DNA of 6,802 nt from Acidobacteriota bacterium (lineage in GTDB: Bacteria > Acidobacteriota > Thermoanaerobaculia > Gp7-AA8). Made by a program: the position numbers and the translations under genes. The stretch is from positions 15,642 through 22,443 of the forward strand of contig QHVX01000062.1 in NCBI GenBank assembly GCA_003222375.1, given 5' to 3'. Each line of letters starts with the position of its first letter. Position 1 is the first letter of the stretch. The notes under the pieces were generated by a model. That model searched no databases. It had not been told where the DNA came from and saw only the letters and a program-made list of their open reading frames with translations. Positions 1 to 4,781 of the stretch are shown one piece after another.

Positions 1-1
1 G

Positions 2-958
2 CCGGTCGTTGTAGCTGGTCAACCTCCGCAGCCGACGTTCGCAACACGCACGATCGAGTCGACGATCCGGTTGAAGGATGGCGAGACGAACTTCCTCGCC
101 GGTCTGATTCAACAGAACGACGAGACCAGCGACAGCAAGACTCCTTTCCTCGGCGATCTGCCCGTGATCGGCCGGCTGTTCACGAACAATCACAAACACA
201 CGCTGCGCACTGACCTGGTGATGACGATGACGCCGCACATCATCCGCATCCCCGACATCACCGAAGACGATCTGGCGCCGATGTGGGTTGGAACGCAGAG
301 CAACCTCTCGTTCCGCGGACTGTCGCCACGCATCGAATCGCAGTCGTCGATCGATCCGTTCGCGCCGCGCTCGGCCGTGCAGTTCAACCCGCCGCCCGCT
401 CCGGACGGCGGGACAGTCATGCGGCCAGTCGTTACGCCGGCGCAGGGCACACCGCCTTCGAATCCGTTCCCTCAGCCCCCGCCACAGCCTCAGCAGCAGC
501 AAAATCCTCCGGTTGTGCGGCAGCAGAGCGAAAACTTCGACCGCGTCGTCGCTCCGCGAATCTCGCCGCAGCCAGCACGGCTGTTGTTCAAGCCCGGCGA
601 GGAGAAACTCTGGAACGTAGTTGGAATGGATCTCGATGGCTTGACCGCACGACAACTTTCGCTCCGTTATGACCCGCAGGCGATCGACGTCAGCGAGGTC
701 ACGTTCGGTCCGGCGATCATGTTTGATCCGAAGACGCCGCCGGTCGTGACGATCAACCGCCAGCTCGGAACGGTGACGATTGCGCCGTCCGACGGCAAGC
801 CGCTCACCTTCAACGGCGGCGGCGACATCGCGACGCTGCGCGTTCGCGGCGGCGGCATGGGCGAGAGCTTTCTCGTGATGGACAATCCGACGCTGACCAA
901 CGGCCGCGGGGAAATCGTGGCTTCCGAGGTGGCGGGAGGCCGGGCGAAGGTCGAATGA
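2..958 (+). CDS. Secretin (GspD/PilQ-like) C-terminal part with a fused cohesin-like domain, 5' partial
   Basis: This is the last 318 residues of an outer-membrane secretin; the frame is open from base 2 and the start lies left of the window. Bases 2 to about 250 encode the end of the secretin beta-barrel domain, with typical segments such as STIRLKDGETNFLAGLI, TPFLGDLPVIGRLF and LVMTMTPHII. A Pro/Gln-rich low-complexity linker follows at about 368-520. Bases 575-955 encode a roughly 125-residue beta-rich module (LSLRYDPQAIDVSEV, then FGPAIMF, IATLRV and a closing KVE) that resembles a cohesin-like domain. The secretin multimer forms the outer-membrane channel of type II secretion or type IV pilus systems. 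The extra module could bind the peptidoglycan, a pilotin-like partner or the pseudopilus; that role is inference. An internal TTG at 71 is not the start because the secretin homology continues upstream. The stop overlaps the first candidate start of the next pilin gene (ATGA). GspD versus PilQ cannot be settled without the N-domains. Confidence 0.93.
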   Translation, partial: PVVVAGQPPQPTFATRTIESTIRLKDGETNFLAGLIQQNDETSDSKTPFLGDLPVIGRLFTNNHKHTLRTDLVMTMTPHIIRIPDITEDDLAPMWVGTQSNLSFRGLSPRIESQSSIDPFAPRSAVQFNPPPAPDGGTVMRPVVTPAQGTPPSNPFPQPPPQPQQQQNPPVVRQQSENFDRVVAPRISPQPARLLFKPGEEKLWNVVGMDLDGLTARQLSLRYDPQAIDVSEVTFGPAIMFDPKTPPVVTINRQLGTVTIAPSDGKPLTFNGGGDIATLRVRGGGMGESFLVMDNPTLTNGRGEIVASEVAGGRAKVE

Positions 959-1518
959 GAGCCGTACGTCATGCTGAGCGAAGCGAAGCATCTCAAGATG
1001 CGAAGACGTTCGCAGCCGGAGATCCTTCGCCGTCCGCGCGGCTCAGGATGACGGCCTCCGCTGGCTTCACGATCGCCGAATTGATCACGGTCATCGCGAT
1101 CATCGGCGTGCTGGCGGCGGTCGCGATGCCGATCGCCCGATTCGGTTTCAAGCGTCAGAAAGAGATCGAGCTGCACGAACGTCTGCGCAGGATCACGAAC
1201 GCCATCGATCAATATCGCGAGCTTCGCAATGCCCAGGGGCCGGCAGCGATCAAGAAGCCGCCTGACTTCGGCCAGCGCGATTATCCAAAAACGCTCGAGG
1301 AGCTGACCAAGCCGATCGAGTTGAACAACGGAAAGATGGTCCGCCTCCTGCGGGAGCGCGATCTCATCGATCCCATGACTGGCAAGAACGAGTGGAACAC
1401 GCTGTCCGACAACGATGATCCCGACACGTCGCAGAGCAACGGCGACAACGTATTCGAGGTGCACTCGAAATCGACGGCGATCGCACTCGACGGAAAGGCG
1501 CACTACAACGAATGGTAA
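955..1518 (+). CDS. Type II secretion pseudopilin / type IV prepilin-like protein 1 (GspG-like)
   Basis: This is an inner-membrane prepilin expected to be cleaved and methylated by prepilin peptidase and assembled into a pseudopilus. The cleavage site is G37^F38, followed by FTIAELITVIAIIG with Glu at mature position 5 and a hydrophobic alpha-1 helix. The mature part is 150 residues. It has the small-pilin pattern IDPMTGKNEW (DP at 139-140) and ends with EVHS, ALDGK and YNEW, as in GspG-like proteins. Two starts are possible. ATG 955 overlaps the secretin stop and has GAAGG (946-950) four bases upstream, but gives a 37-residue leader made largely of translated interspersed repeat. ATG 1048 gives a canonical six-residue leader (MTASAG) but has no Shine-Dalgarno at proper spacing. 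I annotate 955 because of the ribosome site and the coupling; the mature protein is the same either way. Stop codon and next start overlap by 7 bases. Confidence 0.9.
   Translation: MRAVRHAERSEASQDAKTFAAGDPSPSARLRMTASAGFTIAELITVIAIIGVLAAVAMPIARFGFKRQKEIELHERLRRITNAIDQYRELRNAQGPAAIKKPPDFGQRDYPKTLEELTKPIELNNGKMVRLLRERDLIDPMTGKNEWNTLSDNDDPDTSQSNGDNVFEVHSKSTAIALDGKAHYNEW
968..1052. repeat. Interspersed palindromic repeat (CTGAGCGAAGCGAAG family) within a prepilin leader
   Basis: This is an imperfect inverted repeat of 85 bases. The outer arms 968-980 (GTCATGCTGAGCG) and 1040-1052 pair with about one mismatch over the first 12 bases. The inner arms 983-993 (GCGAAGCATCT) and 1020-1030 pair with one mismatch. 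The arms flank a centre at about 994-1019. From memory, palindromes with this sequence are highly repeated in genomes of several phyla, and in annotated proteins they show up as HAERSEAS...SARLRMT, the peptide read here in frame. The element has no stop in the pilin frame and its last bases (GGATGAC) contain the alternative start ATG 1048. Whether it is mobile, or acts as an RNA hairpin between secretin and pilin, cannot be told from one copy. Confidence 0.8.
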
Positions 1519-1955
1519 AGAGTCAGAAGGCAGAAGGCAGAAGGCAGAAGGGCTTTACGCTCATCGAGCTGATCGTGGTCGTCACGATCATCGGCATTCT
1601 TGCCGGCGTCGCGATCTCGAACGTGAAGTGGGCGCAGCAGAAGGCGCGCGAAGCGGCACTGCGGCACGATCTTACCGAGATGCGAAAGGCGATCGACGAC
1701 TACTACGCCGATAGACAGAAATTTCCCGACAGCCTGCAGACCCTGGTCGCCGACAAATATCTGCGCCGCCTGCCGAAAGACCCGATCACGATGCGGAGCG
1801 ACTGGGAGGAAGTGCAGGCTTCGACCGATCCGAATGACCCCGCCGCCGTCGACACCTCCGGCGAGAACGCCGCTGCCACGCCGGGCATCATCGACGTTCG
1901 CAGCGCGGCGCCGGGAAATGGCCTCGATGGAACCCCGTACAAAGACTTTCCTTAG
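1512..1955 (+). CDS. Type II secretion pseudopilin / type IV prepilin-like protein 2 (GspG-like)
   Basis: This is a second prepilin, 147 residues, cleaved at G14^F15 (RRQKG^FTLIEL) with Glu at mature position 5 and the hydrophobic helix IELIVVVTIIGILAGVAI. The globular part has a pilin-like order: a charged amphipathic helix with DLTEMRKAIDDYYADRQKFP, then LVADKYLRRLPKDPITMRSDW (DP at 90-91), then a glycine- and alanine-rich tail with VRS and LDGTPYKDF, matching the end of pilin 1. ATG 1512 is the only ATG/GTG/TTG before the cleavage site in this frame. The start overlaps the stop of pilin 1 (ATGGTAA), so it is probably coupled; GGAAAGG at 1492-1498 is rather far (13 bases) to serve as its ribosome site. 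The leader is encoded almost wholly by a tandem heptanucleotide repeat, which makes expression sensitive to copy-number change. A major pseudopilin role is plausible, but pilin 1 is an equal candidate. Confidence 0.92.
   Translation: MVKSQKAEGRRQKGFTLIELIVVVTIIGILAGVAISNVKWAQQKAREAALRHDLTEMRKAIDDYYADRQKFPDSLQTLVADKYLRRLPKDPITMRSDWEEVQASTDPNDPAAVDTSGENAAATPGIIDVRSAAPGNGLDGTPYKDFP
1524..1551. repeat. Tandem heptanucleotide repeat (CAGAAGG)x4 in the pilin 2 leader
   Basis: Four perfect head-to-tail copies of CAGAAGG lie between the start codon and the prepilin cleavage site of pilin 2. They encode QKAEGRRQK plus the first base of the cleavage-site Gly codon. Because 7 is not a multiple of 3, a change of one or two units shifts the frame; a change of three units keeps it. 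Removing one unit gives a stop after 17 codons. Adding one unit leads into the frame that ends at 1714 with no hydrophobic helix. Confidence 0.95.
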
Positions 1956-2499
1956 AAGCGAGCGAGGATTCACGCTCGCCGGCGTGATCGTCATCATGAC
2001 GATCATGATGATCGTCGTCGCGTACACCGTGCCACGCGCGTGGTCGACGGTCGTGCGGCGCGATCGTGAGCTGCAGACGATCTCAATCATGAAGCAGTAC
2101 GCCAAAGCGATCGATGCATTCGAAAACAAGAATCACGCGCTGCCGGTGAGCATCGCTCAATTAAAGGATGCGCGTCAGCCTCGCTTCCTTCGCGGCATTG
2201 GTGACACGATCGATCCGTTGACCGGTCAAGTCGATTGGCTGATCGTCACCCAGGCTACAGCGGGGCCGTCAACGCCAGCGCCCGGCCTCCAGCCCCCTCC
2301 CACGAGCACTGCCCCACCCGGGATCCCGATGAAGGATTACGCAGGCGGGCCGTTCATCGGAATCAGACCCAACAAAAATGGAATCAGCCTCGTCACATTG
2401 AATCAAGCCGAGAAATACGAGGAGTGGCACTACACCCTCCTCGACTATAGAAACGACCGGGCTGCCCGCCTCGCCGCCGCCACGCGAGTCTGGCAATAG
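1927..2499 (+). CDS. Prepilin-like protein 3, minor pseudopilin lacking Glu at position 5
   Basis: This is a third prepilin, 190 residues from ATG 1927, with leader MEPRTKTFLRSERG and cleavage at G14^F15. The following helix reads FTLAGVIVIMTIMMIVVAY, so position 5 of the mature protein is Gly, not Glu. In type II systems the loss of Glu5 is typical of the GspK-type tip pseudopilin, which caps rather than extends the filament. This protein is shorter than GspK, so the role is inference. It shares with pilins 1 and 2 the motif DPLTGQVDW (DP at 96-97), and has a Pro/Thr-rich insert at about 111-134 and a charged tail. Start choice: ATG 1927 has GGGAA (1913-1917) nine bases upstream. ATG 1918 would add three residues. 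An in-frame ATG at 1834 would give a 45-residue leader without any ribosome site. The gene overlaps pilin 2 by 29 bases, suggesting coupled translation. Confidence 0.88.
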   Translation: MEPRTKTFLRSERGFTLAGVIVIMTIMMIVVAYTVPRAWSTVVRRDRELQTISIMKQYAKAIDAFENKNHALPVSIAQLKDARQPRFLRGIGDTIDPLTGQVDWLIVTQATAGPSTPAPGLQPPPTSTAPPGIPMKDYAGGPFIGIRPNKNGISLVTLNQAEKYEEWHYTLLDYRNDRAARLAAATRVWQ

Positions 2500-2520
2500 C
2501 CCTCCGCTGCCGCCCGTTAC

Positions 2521-2526
2521 TAAAAT
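2521..2526 (+). promoter_or_regulatory. Possible -10 element (TAAAAT) giving a leaderless M16 peptidase mRNA
   Basis: TAAAAT lies in the 34-base gap after pilin 3, seven bases before the ATG of the peptidase. If used, transcription would begin at or next to the start codon, which fits the lack of a Shine-Dalgarno there. No good -35 hexamer is seen 16-18 bases upstream, so this is a weak prediction; read-through from the pilin operon is an alternative. Confidence 0.25.
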
Positions 2527-2533
2527 TCTAACA

Positions 2534-3826
2534 ATGGCGACGAGAGCCACGCCGACGACGGTCAGCCGTCATGTTCTCCCATCGGGGATGACGATTCTGA
2601 TCGAGACGCTTCCCTACGTCCGATCAGCGTCCCTCGGCTACTACCTCCGCAGCGGCTCGGCGGTCGAATCGCAGGAGCACGGCGGGGCATCGCATTTTCT
2701 CGAGCATCTGGTTTTCAAAGGGACCGCCACACGATCGACCAGCGACATCGCGCAGGTGATCGACATCCTTGGCGGCGACGTCGACGCGTTCACGGGCAAG
2801 GAGTACACCTCGTTCTACGCGCACGTCCTCGACGAGCAGCTCGAGACGGCGCTCGATCTGTTGACTGAGATCGTCGTTGCGCCGCGTTTCAGCGACAAAG
2901 ACCTGGAAGCGGAGCGCTCGGTGATCCTCGAAGAAATCAAGATGGTCGAGGACACGCCCGACGATCTCGTGCACGAGATTTTCGTCACTTCTTTCTGGCC
3001 TGACCACCCCCTCGGACGCCCAATCCTGGGTACTGAGGAAACTGTGAATCGCCTACGCCGTGAGCAGATCCTCTCGCACTACGCGGAGACGTTTCATCCT
3101 GCCAACATCATCTTCGCGGCGTCGGGGAACATTCGGCCTGAACAGATCGTGCCCTATCTCGAAAAACACTTCCCCGCCGATCCGCGTCCGGCAATGCGAC
3201 GCGACTGGCCTGCTCCACTTCCCAAGCAGCACGTCATGCTGCGCGAAAAGCGCGAGCTCGAGCAGGTACATCTTTGTCTCGGCTCGAAAGGTTTTGCGCA
3301 GCAGGGCGGCGAGCGATATGCAGCCGCGCTCTTCAACGCGATTCTGGGCGGCGGCATGTCGTCGCGGCTCTTTCAGGGCATCCGCGAGAAAGAGGGCCTC
3401 GTCTACACCGTGATGTCGTATCACAACGGCTACCTCAACGGCGGATACGAAGCGGTCTATGCGGCGTGCGCGCCGCGCAATCTGCGCCGCGTTCTCACCC
3501 TGACCCTCGATGAGATGCGCAACATCAAGCAGAATGGCGCGACAGCGCAGGAGCTGGCCGCCGCGAAGCTGCATCTCAAAGGCTCGATCCTGCTTTCGCT
3601 CGAGTCGACGATCAGCCGCATGTCGGGAATCGCGCGGCAGGAGTACTACTTCGGGCGCCAGTTCTCGCCCGACGAGATCATTCAGCAGATCGACGCCGTG
3701 ACGCTCGATGACATCCAGGGCGTCGCAAAAGCGATCGTCGATCCCGAATCGTTGTCGCTCACGCTGCTGGGCAATTTGAAGTCGCCGGGGTTTTCAACGG
3801 ACATGTTGCGCGAGGCAGTGGCTTAG
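2534..3826 (+). CDS. M16 family zinc peptidase (processing-peptidase-like, M16B)
   Basis: This is a 430-residue peptidase of the usual length for single-chain bacterial M16B proteins. The N-terminal domain (about residues 14-160) contains the inverted zinc motif H54-F-L-E57-H58, with E57 the catalytic base, and the distal zinc ligand E134 in VILEEIKMVED, 76 residues after H58. The C-terminal M16 domain (about 168-350) has SSRLFQGIREKEGLVYTV; R284 and Y291 fit the Arg/Tyr pair that binds substrate in active M16B enzymes. With both signatures present, it should work as a homodimer without an inactive partner subunit. It has no signal peptide or membrane helix, so it is expected in the cytoplasm, degrading peptides or processing small proteins. 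ATG 2534 is 34 bases after pilin 3 with no clear Shine-Dalgarno. A link to pilin turnover is possible only by neighbourhood. M16 genes are common beside unrelated genes. Confidence 0.96.
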   Translation: MATRATPTTVSRHVLPSGMTILIETLPYVRSASLGYYLRSGSAVESQEHGGASHFLEHLVFKGTATRSTSDIAQVIDILGGDVDAFTGKEYTSFYAHVLDEQLETALDLLTEIVVAPRFSDKDLEAERSVILEEIKMVEDTPDDLVHEIFVTSFWPDHPLGRPILGTEETVNRLRREQILSHYAETFHPANIIFAASGNIRPEQIVPYLEKHFPADPRPAMRRDWPAPLPKQHVMLREKRELEQVHLCLGSKGFAQQGGERYAAALFNAILGGGMSSRLFQGIREKEGLVYTVMSYHNGYLNGGYEAVYAACAPRNLRRVLTLTLDEMRNIKQNGATAQELAAAKLHLKGSILLSLESTISRMSGIARQEYYFGRQFSPDEIIQQIDAVTLDDIQGVAKAIVDPESLSLTLLGNLKSPGFSTDMLREAVA

Positions 3827-3840
3827 GCGCGAACGCGGAG

Positions 3841-4767
3841 CTACTGTTGCTCCAAGTCACTTAGGGCAGCGATTCGCACGAGTTGACTGTTAGCTCTGGC
3901 TGCAATGTCTTTGTCTGTCGATGATTTCAGAGTGGCGAGCAATGCGCGTGCACTATGCAGATGGCGCAGAATTTCGTCGTGAGGTAATCGCGTTGTTTCG
4001 CGTGCGCCGCCGTCGTCGAAAAGAGCCAGACGAAGCTGTCGCCATTCCGTGTACTGATCGCGACTCGCTTGGCTGAGCCACGCGCGCAGTGCATCAGCGC
4101 TCTCGGACGCGCGTTCTGAGATACCGGTTGCTGCAAACCATCCCGCATACTGCGAGTATGGCCACTCTGAAAGGACGCGGCGCGCAAGGGCCTCGCCGCC
4201 GGGCGTGAAAATCTTGCGAGGTTCCCACTCGCCATTACCAACTGTCAGCATTTCCTTCCAGATCTTCAGATCGATGCCGGTGGGTTCGTTGACTTGCAGG
4301 ACAGCAGGTGTTGAGCGAATCCCCTCCTCCGGTGCTTGCAGCACATCGCCAGCAAATTCGCCAACGATGGGTTGCAACTCAAATCTGCCTGGCTGGTTGA
4401 GCCGTACATCCTTAAACCAACCTGGTTCCGTCAAAACGCCCTGCGTTCGAGCTTCGATCACGACTGTTTCATGGGGTGGTATTGGGTCGTCACGAAGAGC
4501 GCGCAGATCTGTTTTGGTACGAAAACCACCAAAGCGTACGACAAACGGGTCGCTGCCGTTGATTCTGGCGAGCAAGACCAGGTGTGGGGGCAAAAACACA
4601 GGAGTTGACCCTGAGTTTGTGAACGTCATTTTCAGCGCGACAGGAATACCCGGCAGTGTGGTCGCTGGCGAAACATCGAGCGCCACGCCTAACTCTGAAC
4701 CACCAGCTGCGGGTACTGCGGTTGCAACACAGAGCGTCAACAGCGCAAGGGTTATTTTTCGCCACAT
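3841..4767 (-). CDS. Secreted protein with Ig-like N-terminal half and helical C-terminal half, function unknown
   Basis: This 308-residue protein is not recognised as a known family. Residues 1-21 are a Sec signal peptide (MWRKITLALLTLCVATAVPA), with cleavage probably near A20/A21. The Cys at 13 is not in a lipobox, since the residue before it is Leu. Residues about 25-160 are beta-rich with Ig-like spacing (PGIPVALKMTFTNSGSTPVFLP, then alternating strands up to AVLQVN), of the kind seen in extracellular beta-sandwich and some protease-inhibitor domains. Residues about 165-308 look helical, with Trp-rich stretches (IWKEML, EWPYSQYAGWFAA, LRAWLSQ) and a charged end. The start at 4767 is fixed by AAGGAGG (4781-4775), seven bases upstream, and by the signal peptide; a longer in-frame form from 4869 would bury it. 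The gene follows the metalloprotease-like gene by 14 bases, so a joint role outside the cytoplasm (partner, chaperone or inhibitor) is a reasonable guess. It ends 14 bases from the M16 stop on the other strand. Confidence 0.85.
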   Translation of the reverse strand: MWRKITLALLTLCVATAVPAAGGSELGVALDVSPATTLPGIPVALKMTFTNSGSTPVFLPPHLVLLARINGSDPFVVRFGGFRTKTDLRALRDDPIPPHETVVIEARTQGVLTEPGWFKDVRLNQPGRFELQPIVGEFAGDVLQAPEEGIRSTPAVLQVNEPTGIDLKIWKEMLTVGNGEWEPRKIFTPGGEALARRVLSEWPYSQYAGWFAATGISERASESADALRAWLSQASRDQYTEWRQLRLALFDDGGARETTRLPHDEILRHLHSARALLATLKSSTDKDIAARANSQLVRIAALSDLEQQ

Positions 4768-4774
4768 CGTGTGT

Positions 4775-4781
4775 CCTCCTT
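4775..4781 (-). promoter_or_regulatory. Strong Shine-Dalgarno directly after the protease stop codon
   Basis: On the minus strand AAGGAGG follows immediately on the TAA stop (4784-4782) of the upstream gene and lies seven bases before ATG 4767. It decides the start of the downstream secreted protein and suggests that ribosomes finishing the protease can reinitiate on it. Confidence 0.9.

Noticed and set aside
667..1503. 278-codon open frame on the minus strand across the secretin end and pilin 1
   Set aside because: It lies antisense to two well-supported genes; its translation is Arg/Asp-rich low complexity without a recognisable domain, as expected of a shadow frame in high-GC DNA.
1524..1551. 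CRISPR-like or regulatory array at the heptamer repeat
   Set aside because: Units are 7 bases with no spacers, so it is a simple tandem repeat inside coding sequence.
1834..1926. Longer N-terminus for pilin 3 starting at ATG 1834
   Set aside because: It would give a 45-residue Pro/Arg-rich leader overlapping pilin 2 by over 120 bases, with no ribosome site; ATG 1927 has one.
3837..3853. Small hairpin GGAGC...GCTCC at the convergent junction as a bidirectional terminator
   Set aside because: The stem is only five pairs and there is no T-run on either strand; it also runs into the end of the minus-strand coding sequence.
4720..4740. Lipoprotein lipobox around Cys 13 of the Ig-like secreted protein
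   Set aside because: The residue before the Cys is Leu rather than Gly, Ala or Ser, and the Cys is within the hydrophobic core of the signal peptide.
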